From the NCBI RefSeq assembly GCF_001941845.1, contig NZ_CP018870.1:4656001-4720000 (forward strand): a stretch of 64,000 nucleotides of DNA. The letters run 5' to 3'. This document shows positions 16,292 through 24,326 of this stretch, one piece after another. The notes under the pieces were generated by a model that saw only the letters and a program-made list of their open reading frames with translations, was not told where the DNA came from and did no database searches. The stretch's first letter is position 1. Each line of letters begins with the position of its first letter. This DNA is from Streptomyces sp. TN58 (lineage in GTDB: Bacteria > Actinomycetota > Actinomycetes > Streptomycetales > Streptomycetaceae). A program made the position numbers and the translations under genes.

Positions 16292-17428
16292 TCACAGACC
16301 CCGAGCCACCTCCAGCACCGCCGCTGTGAGGCGCTCGTTCTCCGGGGCGATCCCGCCCGGGAAGCCGAAGCGGCGGCGCGTGTACCCGTACGCGATCCCC
16401 GTCACCGGGTCGGCGAACCCCTGCCCGCCCGCCGCACCGCAGTGCCCGAAGGCCTGCGGCCCCACCGCGGGCTGCCGCTCGAAGCCCAGCCCGTAGTGGT
16501 CCAACTCGCCGGTCAGCGCCTCCTGACCCGGCGTGTGCAGCTTCGCGAACTCCGCCGCGGTCTCCGGCCTCAGCAGCGCCGGGAGGCCCCCCGCCCCGCC
16601 GATCGCCGCCGCGTACAGGCCCGAGACGCCGCGCGCCGAGCCGATGCCGCCCGCCGAAGCCGGGCCGAGCTCCCGAGTCCGCGGGTGGTTGGCATGCGCG
16701 ACCAGGTCCATCGGCGGCTCCCGGTGCCAGTTGAAGGCCACCGCCAGCAGCTCGGGCACCGGCCCGGCCGCCGCCTGCACCGCGGCCTGCTCGGGCGTCG
16801 GCCGCATCTCCAGCACCGGCTTCCAGCGGCCCTCCTGCGAGGCCGGGAGCCCCATGTAGAGGTCCAGCCCGTACGGGGCGCGTACGCGCTCCTCGTACAG
16901 CTCCTGCACCGACCGGCCCGTCGCGCGCCGCACGACCTCGCCGACCAGGGCGCCGATCACGAAGGCGTGGTAGCCGTACGCCGTCCCCGGCTCCCAGTAC
17001 GGCTTCTGCTCCGCCAGCCGGGCCGCGATCAGCGCGTCGTCCGCGATCTCCTCGTAGCCGAAGCCCCCGTCCACACCGATCAGCCCCGCATGGTGGCTGA
17101 TCAGCCGGCGCAGCGTCAGCCGCTCCTTGCCGTACCCGGTGAACTCCGGCCAGTACGCCGACACCCGCCGGTCCAGCTCCAGGACGCCGTCCTGCACGAG
17201 CAGCGCCACCACCAGGTACGCGGCACCCTTGGTGATCGAGAAGACCCCGCTCAGCGTGTCGGCGCCGGTGTCCTCGCCCGCCCACAGGTCCACGACGCGC
17301 CGCCCCCGGTGGTGGACGGCGAGCTGCGCCTCGGGCGAATGCGGCTCCGCCGCCGCGAACGCCTCGAACTCCTCCCGTACCCGTTCCCACCCGGCCGCCA
17401 CCGTGCCGTCCACGGCGTTCCCGCCCAT
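16292..17428 (-). CDS. Serine hydrolase, beta-lactamase (class C-like) family
   Basis: The 378-residue cytoplasmic protein has the nucleophile motif SITK (Ser64, Lys67) and, in place of the usual YxN, YHA in PGTAYGYHAFVIG near Tyr153. It ends with the family strand ITGIAYGYTRRRFGF. It belongs with EstB-like esterases and class C beta-lactamase relatives rather than true beta-lactamases. No signal peptide is present, which argues against a role in antibiotic resistance. GAGGGGGC before ATG 17428 supports the start. It is divergent from a secreted protein gene at 17573. Confidence 0.9.
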   Translation of the reverse strand: MGGNAVDGTVAAGWERVREEFEAFAAAEPHSPEAQLAVHHRGRRVVDLWAGEDTGADTLSGVFSITKGAAYLVVALLVQDGVLELDRRVSAYWPEFTGYGKERLTLRRLISHHAGLIGVDGGFGYEEIADDALIAARLAEQKPYWEPGTAYGYHAFVIGALVGEVVRRATGRSVQELYEERVRAPYGLDLYMGLPASQEGRWKPVLEMRPTPEQAAVQAAAGPVPELLAVAFNWHREPPMDLVAHANHPRTRELGPASAGGIGSARGVSGLYAAAIGGAGGLPALLRPETAAEFAKLHTPGQEALTGELDHYGLGFERQPAVGPQAFGHCGAAGGQGFADPVTGIAYGYTRRRFGFPGGIAPENERLTAAVLEVARGL

Positions 17429-17572
17429 CGCGCCCCCTCGGTTCGGATCGTCGTTCCGCAGCTCACGAACCGAAGTGGATCACCGGATATTCCGACGGCC
17501 GGAGCGCTCCCGTACGGGTGAAAGGCCGGGCCGCGTCGTTCCGGCCCGCGCCGGGACGCCGTTGGTCCGGGC

Positions 17573-18196
17573 ATGAAGCGCACCCGCACCGCCGCTCTCG
17601 CCCTCGCCACCGCCGCCGCGGCCCTCGCCCCCGTACTGGCCCAGCAGGCCACCGCCGCGGAGGGCACCTACCTCCAGGACCCGGCGGGCGGTGAGAAGGC
17701 CATGAAGTCGATGTGGACCAAGGACGAGATGCACAAGGTGGAAGGGCAGTTCCGCTTCCACCCGGGCGTCCAGTACAAGACGGTCAGCCGCCCCGGCCCG
17801 GCTGCCGCACCGGACTACGAGCGCAGGTCCGGCGATCCCTCGACGCTGGCGTGGGAGCCGTCGTACGAGTTCGCCTGGGCGGTGTCGGACTCGACGGTGG
17901 TGAAGAAGGCGGTGACGGTCAAGGAGGGCGAGCACCCGATCGTCGTGCACGCCGTACTGCGCCGCGCGGACCGCTCCACGGTGGCGGAGGTGCACAAGGA
18001 GCTGAAGGGGAAGCCGGCGACGGGACGCGAGAAGGTCGCGGGCGGCAGGCGGATCGCCTGCGACACCGGTGAGTACACGGTGGAATGGTCGGTGACGCGC
18101 TCCGGCTACGGGACGCTCACGGGCTCCCTGAACTGGAACTCCAGCTGCGAGCAGTACCGGACGGCCTTCTCGCGGGACCACGGGAAGCAGTCCTGA
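17573..18196 (+). CDS. Secreted protein of unknown function
   Basis: The 207-residue product starts with a Sec signal peptide (MKRTRTAALALATAAAALAP, cut after QATAA). The mature domain has aromatic-rich strands such as EPSYEFAWAVSDSTVV and a Cys pair (RIACDTGEY and NSSCEQY) likely to form a disulfide. I recognise no family. The start lacks a strong ribosome site. A fourfold 14-bp tandem repeat follows the stop codon. Confidence 0.7.
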   Translation: MKRTRTAALALATAAAALAPVLAQQATAAEGTYLQDPAGGEKAMKSMWTKDEMHKVEGQFRFHPGVQYKTVSRPGPAAAPDYERRSGDPSTLAWEPSYEFAWAVSDSTVVKKAVTVKEGEHPIVVHAVLRRADRSTVAEVHKELKGKPATGREKVAGGRRIACDTGEYTVEWSVTRSGYGTLTGSLNWNSSCEQYRTAFSRDHGKQS

Positions 18197-18218
18197 CGCT
18201 GGAACAGAAGATGCTGCC

Positions 18219-18274
18219 TCGGAAACGGTCCATCGGAAACGCTCCGTCGGGAACGGTCCGTCGGGGACCGGCCG
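18219..18274. repeat. Four imperfect 14-bp tandem repeats
   Basis: Four head-to-tail units begin at 18219 (TCGGAAACGGTCCA), 18233 (TCGGAAACGCTCCG), 18247 (TCGGGAACGGTCCG) and 18261 (TCGGGGACCGGCCG). They lie in the gap between convergent genes and are too short and too few for CRISPR. Their role is unknown. Confidence 0.75.
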
Positions 18275-18453
18275 CCCCGCGCACCTCGTGAGTGCTCGGC
18301 GGGCGACAGGGCCGTGGCCTTGGATCAAGTGCCGTGGTCCCATGGTGCCGCACGGGATGGTCTGCGGCGCGGGTCGAAGGTCCCGTGTCGTGCGGGACTT
18401 GAGTGATCTCGACGCTCCCGGCGCTCTCTGGGCGCCCTCCGCTCCCAGCGCGC

Positions 18454-19740
18454 TCAGTTGGCCTTGGAGGCCTGGGCGGCCTGCGCGGCGATGGCCTCCA
18501 GTACCGCCTTGGGGTCGCCCGTCGGTTCCACCGCGCGTCCGATGTTGCGCTTGATGGTGTCGCTGACCGTCACCCAGGACGGGTCGTTGACCGGGTAGAG
18601 CTGGGCGCCGCGCAGCGCGTTCAGGAACTGCTGGTCGTTCTTGTCGAGTCCGCCGTCAGCCGGGCTGCGCGAGGCGGTCACGGTGGAAGGCAGCAGGTGG
18701 TAGCGGTCGGCGAAGGCCGACAGGTTCCTGTCCTGGTAGACGAAGTCCAGGAACTTCCCGATCTCGGCGCGCTTGCCGTTCTGCTTGAAGGCCATCATCC
18801 AGTCGGCCACGCCGACGGCCGGCGGGGTCTCCCCGGTGCCGAGGTCGTCCGAGACCGGCATGGCGGTGGTGGCGACGCTGATGCCCTTGGCACGCGCCTC
18901 GTGGGCGAGCGAGGGGTAGCCGTTGAGCATGCCGACCTCGCCGCGCGTGAACGCGGCGAAGGCGTCGGCCCGGTTCAGCTGTGACGGGGCCGTCGGGCCG
19001 GTGTACCCGGTCGCGACCATGTTCTCCTTGACCCACTGCCAGGTCTTGATGTTCTGGTCGGAGGCCAGGCTGTAGTTGCCGCTGCTGTCGGCGTAGCCGC
19101 CGCCGTTGCTCAGCTCCCAGATCATCGCCTCGGCGTGAGCCTCCTCGGGCCCCAGCGGCAGGGCGTAGGGGTACTTCACGCCCTTGTCCTTCAGCGCCCT
19201 GGCGGCGGCCTTGAGATCGGACCAGGTCTTGGGGGCCTCCTTGACACCGGCCTTGGCGAACAGCGCCTCGTTGTAGAAGAGGAGGCGGCTGCTGGCCACG
19301 AAGGGCAGGCCGTAGAGGGTGCTGCCCACCGAGCCGGCGTCGGCGAGCGGCTGCAGGAAATTCGCCTCGGCGGTGACCGAGAGGAGTTCGTCCGCGGGAT
19401 AGAGCTCGCCCCGGGCGGCGAAGTCCGAGTAGGAGCCCATGAGCGCGATGTCCGGCGCCTTTCCGGACTTGACCCTACGGGAGACCTCGCGGTCGATGTC
19501 GGCCCACGGCAGGAGCTCGACCTCCACCTTGATTCCCGGGTTCTCCTTGGTGAAATCAGTCGTCACCTTCTCCCAGTAGGGCTTGGAACTGGTGGTCGGA
19601 CTGTCGCCGTATTCGGCGGCGATCAGTCGCAGTGTTCCGCCGTCACCTGCACCGTCTCCGGAACCGCCACATCCGGACAGCGTTGTCAGCAGGCCGAGCA
19701 CGGCCGCGGTGGCGGTCGGGCCGAAAATTCTCCGTCGCAC
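18454..19740 (-). CDS. Sugar-type ABC substrate-binding lipoprotein (orphan)
   Basis: The 428-residue protein is an extracellular solute-binding protein of family 1. The lipobox LSGC puts the lipid on Cys24. The mature domain shows the usual landmarks: ENPGIKVEVELLPWADIDRE, then APDIALMGSYSDFAARGEL, YGLPFVASSRLLFYNEALF and the hinge KTWSDLKAAARAL. Such proteins capture sugars outside the membrane for an ABC importer. No permease or ATPase gene flanks it, so it must share a transporter encoded elsewhere or act as a sensor. The start is GTG 19740 with AGGGGAA upstream. Confidence 0.9.
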   Translation of the reverse strand: MRRRIFGPTATAAVLGLLTTLSGCGGSGDGAGDGGTLRLIAAEYGDSPTTSSKPYWEKVTTDFTKENPGIKVEVELLPWADIDREVSRRVKSGKAPDIALMGSYSDFAARGELYPADELLSVTAEANFLQPLADAGSVGSTLYGLPFVASSRLLFYNEALFAKAGVKEAPKTWSDLKAAARALKDKGVKYPYALPLGPEEAHAEAMIWELSNGGGYADSSGNYSLASDQNIKTWQWVKENMVATGYTGPTAPSQLNRADAFAAFTRGEVGMLNGYPSLAHEARAKGISVATTAMPVSDDLGTGETPPAVGVADWMMAFKQNGKRAEIGKFLDFVYQDRNLSAFADRYHLLPSTVTASRSPADGGLDKNDQQFLNALRGAQLYPVNDPSWVTVSDTIKRNIGRAVEPTGDPKAVLEAIAAQAAQASKAN

Positions 19741-19956
19741 GCGTATATTCCCCTGAATTTCTTTTGTCTCGCGTTGTTACTTATGGGTTGCTCCGAGCCG
19801 GCTAATCCCTCGATGGCCCGTTGGCCGGAATTCTCTCCTGTGAGAGGGGTGGTTGATTGCATGGGGTCCTCACTTGTGTTCGATGCTCCAAGCGGCGCAT
19901 TTGTGAATGGTGCTTTCCGATATACCGCCGACAATTCTGACGCGCGTAGACATGCT

Positions 19957-19988
19957 GAAAAGCCCGTCTCCGGTCGGGAAACGGGCTT
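19957..19988 (-). terminator. Terminator of the SUKH gene
   Basis: Read on the minus strand, AAGCCCGT (19988-19981) pairs with ACGGGCTT (19967-19960), followed by TTC. It lies 28 bp after the stop codon of the gene ending at 20016. Confidence 0.75.
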
Positions 19989-20015
19989 CGGGATGGTGCG
20001 CTCGGGAAGGGCCGG

Positions 20016-20633
20016 TCAGTCGGCGAATTCGCCCGCGTACGGGTCGGGCTCGCCCGTCTCCGGGTTGCGGCCCTCCTGCCAGCGGCGCTGCGCCTTGCGC
20101 CAGTGCACGAAGCTCAGGCGGCCGCCGTCCCAGAAGGTGATGCTGACCGGGCTCACGTCGAACTCGTCGGAGCACAGCCGGTGGAGGAACTCGGCCATGC
20201 CGTACGGGTACACGGCGAAGGAGTCGGCGGTGTGCCGGCCGCACACCAGGACCGGCCAGCGGTCCGGGTCGGGGTCGCGGGCCAGCCAGCACAGGATGTC
20301 CGAGCCGCCGGTGACACCCCAGGCGATGATCGACTCCGGGTCGGCGTCGAAGGCCGAACGGCCGCCCCCGGCCTCCCACATCTGCCGGGCGTTGTCCGTC
20401 TCCTCCGCCATCGCGGCCGGGTCCCACTGCGGTCCGGCCTTGGGCAGCGGAAGCAGGATGTCGGCCTCGCCGTTGATGGAGCCGGCGCCGAACCGGCCCA
20501 TGAACGCGATGAAGTCAGCGGGGAACCGGGTCCCCCAGGCCGCCTCGACCGCGGGCCAGTCGATGTCCTCGTCGGCGCCGTGCGTCGCCGGCATGATCTG
20601 CTCCAGCGCCTTGATCCGCGCGTTCTCCGTCAT
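20016..20633 (-). CDS. SMI1/KNR4 (SUKH) family protein
   Basis: The 205-residue protein shows the SUKH fold signature: IDWPAVEAAWGTRFPADFIAFMGRFGAG, a downstream GVTGGSDILCWLARDPDPDRWPV strand pair and YPYGMAEFLHRLC. SUKH proteins are commonly immunity factors against nuclease toxins in polymorphic toxin systems, and others are intracellular adaptors. Here no toxin gene is next to it, so it is an orphan. It has its own terminator, and GGGGAG before ATG 20633 sets the start. Both an accessory immunity role and a housekeeping role remain open. Confidence 0.82.
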   Translation of the reverse strand: MTENARIKALEQIMPATHGADEDIDWPAVEAAWGTRFPADFIAFMGRFGAGSINGEADILLPLPKAGPQWDPAAMAEETDNARQMWEAGGGRSAFDADPESIIAWGVTGGSDILCWLARDPDPDRWPVLVCGRHTADSFAVYPYGMAEFLHRLCSDEFDVSPVSITFWDGGRLSFVHWRKAQRRWQEGRNPETGEPDPYAGEFAD

Positions 20634-20692
20634 GCCGCTCCCCTGTTGCCCCAGCTCAACCGCCCCAACCTACTGCCGGCGGGGGCAAACCT

Positions 20693-21049
20693 CTAAGGGG
20701 TGTCCACTTCCAGTGCGGTTCCGGCCGTCAGCCCCCAGCCGGCCATGGCGCCCGCCGCCGCCTCCAGGACGTGCCGGGCGCGCGGCCGGGGCAGCCCGAG
20801 CCGGCCGGGAGCCATGGTGACCACGCGGAGCACGCGCAGGTTCCGGTCCAGATACGCCACGTCGATCGCGAACCGCATCCGGAAGGTGTGCACGCTCGCC
20901 GCCGGGGTCAGGAGCATCGCCCCCTCGATCCCCTCCCGGCCGAGCAGTCCGCGCGTCCTCGCCCGGTAGGAGGCGGCCACCTCCAGCGGGATCCGCGTCG
21001 GGTCCGTTCCGACCCGCAACACGGCGGGACCGTCATGCCAGTGCGCCAT
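20693..21049 (-). CDS. DUF192 family protein
   Basis: The 118-residue protein carries the DUF192 core: ARTRGLLGREGIEGAMLLTP, SVHTFRMRFAIDVAYLDRNLRVL and the hydrophobic end ARHVLEAAAGAMAGWGL. The family is a small beta-rich domain of unknown activity, often linked to envelope or pilus genes. Here it lies back to back with a prepilin peptidase gene. AAGGTGG seven bases upstream favours ATG 21049 over the GTG at 21058. Confidence 0.88.
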   Translation of the reverse strand: MAHWHDGPAVLRVGTDPTRIPLEVAASYRARTRGLLGREGIEGAMLLTPAASVHTFRMRFAIDVAYLDRNLRVLRVVTMAPGRLGLPRPRARHVLEAAAGAMAGWGLTAGTALEVDTP

Positions 21050-21141
21050 GGCGGCCACCTTAAGGGCTGTCCCGTGATCCCCGGCGGGCGCGCGGCGCGC
21101 GGGACAGCCCGCAGGGGGTGCGGACCTTTGGGAACGGTGTC

Positions 21142-21147
21142 TACCGT
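21142..21147 (+). promoter_or_regulatory. -10-like box of the prepilin peptidase gene
   Basis: TACCGT is followed by six bases and ATG 21154, and there is no Shine-Dalgarno sequence. This fits a leaderless transcript. Confidence 0.45.
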
Positions 21148-21153
21148 CGGCCC

Positions 21154-21945
21154 ATGGATGTGGGCGTGATCGTCGTCGCCGCCGGATACGGCGCGGCCGC
21201 CGGACTGCTGCTGCCGCGCGCGGCCTACAGGCTGTCCGTGGAGCCGGGGGACCCCTGGAGGGAGCAGTGCCCGCAGGGGCACCCGCTGCGCGGCTGGCTC
21301 GGCCCGGCCCGCTGCCGCCCGCCCCGGGCCGAGCCCGCCGTCCCGGGAGCGGAGTCGGCGCCGCAGCACGCGCCCGGGCCTCAGTCCGGGCCGGCGCACG
21401 CGTACGGGCCGCGCGCCGTGCTCCCGGCCGTCCTCACCGCAGGGGTGTGCGCCCTGATCGCGGGTGCCGTCGGGGCGCGGCCCGAGACGGCGGCGTACGC
21501 GGCACTGGCCCCGCTCCTGATCCTGCTCGCCCTGGTGGACCGGGCCGTGCACCGGCTGCCCGACGTACTGACCCTGCCGCTCGCCGCCGGGGCGGCGGCG
21601 CTGCTCGGGCTCGCCGCGCTGCTGCCCGGCTCCGCCGGGTCCTGGCGGCTCGCCCTGCTCGGCGGGGCGGCGCTGGGAGCGGCGTACCTGGTGCTCCATC
21701 TGATCAACCCGGGCGGCATGGGCTTCGGCGACGTCAAGCTCGCGCTCTCGCTGGGCGTCGCTCTTGGGTGGTACGGGTGGGGGGTATGGGCGGCGGGGGC
21801 CTTCCTCGGGCTCCTCTACGGCTCGCTGTACGGCCTGACGCTGCTCGTGCGCCGCTCCGCGACCCGCCACCAGGGCTTCGCCTTCGGGCCCTTCATGGCG
21901 GCCGGGGCACTCACCGGAGTGCTGCTGGGTGGTTTCGGAGCGTAA
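21154..21945 (+). CDS. A24 prepilin peptidase (PilD/TadV-like)
   Basis: This 263-residue membrane protein has about seven hydrophobic helices and the two catalytic aspartate motifs of A24 aspartic peptidases: LVDRAVHRLPDVLTLP and GGMGFGDVKLAL. It cleaves leader peptides of type IV pilin-like proteins at the inner face of the membrane. The N-terminal methylase zinc motif is absent, as in TadV-type or shortened actinobacterial enzymes. No pilin, TadA or TadC genes are present here, so its substrates lie elsewhere. A leaderless start from ATG 21154 is likely. Confidence 0.88.
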   Translation: MDVGVIVVAAGYGAAAGLLLPRAAYRLSVEPGDPWREQCPQGHPLRGWLGPARCRPPRAEPAVPGAESAPQHAPGPQSGPAHAYGPRAVLPAVLTAGVCALIAGAVGARPETAAYAALAPLLILLALVDRAVHRLPDVLTLPLAAGAAALLGLAALLPGSAGSWRLALLGGAALGAAYLVLHLINPGGMGFGDVKLALSLGVALGWYGWGVWAAGAFLGLLYGSLYGLTLLVRRSATRHQGFAFGPFMAAGALTGVLLGGFGA

Positions 21946-22004
21946 TCACGGCGTGCCGATGCACGCAGCATGCTTTACGAAGGGTTATGGTGGAACCCCC
22001 CCCT

Positions 22005-22043
22005 CGGGCCGGTCCGTATCCCCCCCACGGACCGGCCCGTTTT
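22005..22043 (+). terminator. Terminator with T run after the prepilin peptidase gene
   Basis: CGGGCCGGTCCGT (22005-22017) pairs perfectly with 22027-22039 and is followed by TTTT. It separates two convergent genes and is a classical intrinsic terminator for the plus strand. Confidence 0.9.
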
Positions 22044-22087
22044 CCGTACAGCCGCCCCCCGTACGGGCGTTGGGCCAAAAGCGCAGG

Positions 22088-23125
22088 TCAGCCGCGCTGG
22101 GCCCAGATGTTCGTACCGGGCGTGGACACCGCGAAGGAGTCGATCTCCTTCAGCTCCGCCTCGGACAGCGGCGCGCCCGACAGGGCGGCCACGTTCTGCT
22201 CCAACTGCCGGACGCTCGAAGCGCCGATCAGGGCCGAGGTCATCCGCTCGTCGCGCAGCACCCACGTGAGCGCGAGCTGGGCCAGGGACTGGCCGCGGCG
22301 CGAGGCGATCTCGTTCAGCCCGGCCAGCCGGCGCAGCACGTCGTCCGAGAGCAGGTCGGGGTTGAGCGACTTGCCCTGGGCGGCCCGCGAGTCCGCGGGG
22401 ATCCCCTTGAGGTACTTGTCGGTCAGCAGGCCCTGCGCGAGCGGCGCGAAGGAGATGCACCCCATGCCGGCGTCCTCCAGGGCGTCCAGCAGGCCGTCCT
22501 CCTCCGTCCAGCGGTTGATCATGGAGTAGGAGGGCTGGTGGATGAGCGGGCGCACACCCATCTCGCGCAGGGTCCGCACGGCCTCGGTCGTCTGCTCGGC
22601 CGTGTAGGAGGAGACGCCGACGTAGAGCGCCTTGCCCTGCCGGACCGCGGACGCGAGGGCGCCCATGGTCTCCTCCAGCGGGGTCTGCGGGTCGAAGCGG
22701 TGCGAGTAGAAGATGTCGACGTAGTCCACGCCCATTCGCTTCAGCGAGGCGTCGAGGGAGCTGAGCAGGTACTTGCGGCTGCCCCACTCGCCGTAGGGCC
22801 CGGGGTGCATCAGATAGCCGGCCTTGGTCGACAGGATCAGCTCGTCGCGGTAGGACGCGAAATCCTGCGAAAAGATCTTGCCGAAGTTCAGCTCGGCCGA
22901 GCCGGGCGGCGGCCCGTAGTTGTTCGCGAGGTCGAAATGGGTGACACCGAGGTCGAAGGCCCGGCGCAGGATCGCCCTCTGGGACTCCAGCGACCGGTCG
23001 TCGCCGAAGTTGTGCCAGAGGCCGAGGGAGATGGCGGGGAGCTTGAGGCCGCTGTGGCCGGTGCGCCGGTACTCCATGGAGTCGTAGCGCGAGGGCTCTG
23101 CCCGATAGGGATTGGTATCAGTCAC
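22088..23125 (-). CDS. Aldo/keto reductase (YghZ / glyceraldehyde-3-phosphate reductase type)
   Basis: The 345-residue enzyme shows the aldo-keto reductase barrel: MEYRRTGHSGLKLPAISLG, the catalytic Asp/Tyr region THFDLANNYGPPPGSAE, the catalytic Lys in LSTKAGYLM, the conserved YSHRFDPQTPLEETM, and the NADPH loop ALIGASSVRQLEQN. It resembles the YghZ subgroup, which reduces L-glyceraldehyde 3-phosphate and methylglyoxal with NADPH. GGAGG five to six bases upstream sets the GTG at 23125. It is divergent from uppS. Confidence 0.92.
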   Translation of the reverse strand: MTDTNPYRAEPSRYDSMEYRRTGHSGLKLPAISLGLWHNFGDDRSLESQRAILRRAFDLGVTHFDLANNYGPPPGSAELNFGKIFSQDFASYRDELILSTKAGYLMHPGPYGEWGSRKYLLSSLDASLKRMGVDYVDIFYSHRFDPQTPLEETMGALASAVRQGKALYVGVSSYTAEQTTEAVRTLREMGVRPLIHQPSYSMINRWTEEDGLLDALEDAGMGCISFAPLAQGLLTDKYLKGIPADSRAAQGKSLNPDLLSDDVLRRLAGLNEIASRRGQSLAQLALTWVLRDERMTSALIGASSVRQLEQNVAALSGAPLSEAELKEIDSFAVSTPGTNIWAQRG

Positions 23126-23254
23126 GTTGTCCTCCCTATCACGGAGTTGTGACAGACCGAGTTGGGTACCCGATCCCGACGCGCAGTAATGTGGCGGACT
23201 CGGGGGAGGGACCGCATTTCGCACGGGGGCAAGGCACGGAGGGGCTGGAAGATC

Positions 23255-24016
23255 GTGAAGCTGCGCGACCTGGTGTACAGGCTTTACGCACGCCGGGTGG
23301 AAGGCCGCCTCGACCATGACGCGTCGCCCAAGCACATCGGCGTCATCCTGGACGGCAACCGCCGCTGGGCGAAGGCGTCCGGAGGTACGACGGAGCAGGG
23401 CCACCAGGCCGGCGCCGACAAGATCTCCGAGATGCTCGGCTGGTGCACCGAGACGGACGTCGAGGTCGTCACCCTGTGGATGCTCTCCACGGACAACCTG
23501 GACCGGCCGGAGGTCGAGCTCCGCCCCCTGCTCAACATCATCGAGAACACCGTGCGGGGCCTCGCCGCGGACGGCCGCTGGCGCGTCCACCACGTCGGCA
23601 ACCTGGACATCCTGCCCGCCGGGACCCAGCGGGTCCTGAAGGAGGCCGAGCAGGCCACGCACGACGTCGACGGGATACTCGTCAACGTGGCCGTCGGCTA
23701 CGGCGGCCGCCAGGAGATCGCCGACGCGGTGCGCTCGCTGCTGCTGGAGCACGCGCGCAAGGGCACCTCCTTCGAGGAGCTCGCCGAGATCCTCGACATC
23801 GACCACATCGCCGAGCACCTCTACACCCGCGGCCAGCCCGACCCGGACCTCGTGATCCGCACCAGCGGCGAACAGCGGCTGTCCGGATTCATGCTGTGGC
23901 AGAGCGCGCACTCCGAGTACTACTTCTGCGAGGTCTTCTGGCCGGCCTTCCGCAAGGTCGACTTCCTGCGGGCCCTGCGCGACTACGCGGCCCGCCACCG
24001 GCGCTTCGGTACCTGA
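23255..24016 (+). CDS. uppS: Isoprenyl transferase (cis-prenyltransferase)
   Basis: The 253-residue enzyme has the cis-prenyltransferase signatures: HIGVILDGNRRWAKA with catalytic Asp33, the middle LWMLSTDNLDRP, VAVGYGGRQEIADA, and the C-terminal DLVIRTSGEQRLSGFMLWQS. It condenses farnesyl diphosphate with isopentenyl diphosphate to make the polyprenyl carrier for peptidoglycan and wall polymer synthesis. The GTG at 23255 gives the usual Streptomyces N-terminus VKLRDLVYRL. An earlier in-frame ATG would add a charged leader not seen in the family. Streptomyces often have two homologues, so undecaprenyl specificity is inferred. Confidence 0.93.
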   Translation: MKLRDLVYRLYARRVEGRLDHDASPKHIGVILDGNRRWAKASGGTTEQGHQAGADKISEMLGWCTETDVEVVTLWMLSTDNLDRPEVELRPLLNIIENTVRGLAADGRWRVHHVGNLDILPAGTQRVLKEAEQATHDVDGILVNVAVGYGGRQEIADAVRSLLLEHARKGTSFEELAEILDIDHIAEHLYTRGQPDPDLVIRTSGEQRLSGFMLWQSAHSEYYFCEVFWPAFRKVDFLRALRDYAARHRRFGT

Positions 24017-24326
24017 TACCCCGTAGGCCGCGCGCCGCCCCGCCCCCTCCCCCCGAAGCCTTCACCAGGGATTCACCGAGCGTCCGTCATATGCCATGGC
24101 ATGTCCTGGCCTGTTCGGGGAATATCCCTTTCAGGTCGATGCCCGATCCACGGGTGTCGAGTCTCAGCGGACGGCATGGGGCCGTCCGCCCGGGAGGCCC
24201 TTTGCACCAGGACGCACGTGCGGTTCGCACGGACGCAGTGGAGGGCCGGAAATCGGCCCTGGCATGGGTGCCGATGACCGGTCCGGTCTTCATGGCCCGA
24301 CCTCTTCCGAGGGGGTACGTCCTTCC
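24017..24326 (+). other. Structured region upstream of phoH
   Basis: No gene is seen in these 310 bp. Three inverted repeats are present: the 12-bp palindrome ATGCCATGGCAT (24091-24102), a 9-bp stem with a five-base loop (24167-24175 with 24181-24189), and AGGGCCG/CGGCCCT (24242-24248 with 24254-24260). They may be the promoter and a folded 5' leader of phoH. I found no match to a known riboswitch. Confidence 0.45.

Noticed and set aside
18219..18274. CRISPR-like repeat array
   Set aside because: Units are adjacent without spacers, imperfect, and only 14 bp long; no cas genes are present.
22088..23998. A 636-residue frame extending the aldo-keto reductase upstream
   Set aside because: The extension is antisense to uppS, and GGAGG places the start at GTG 23125.
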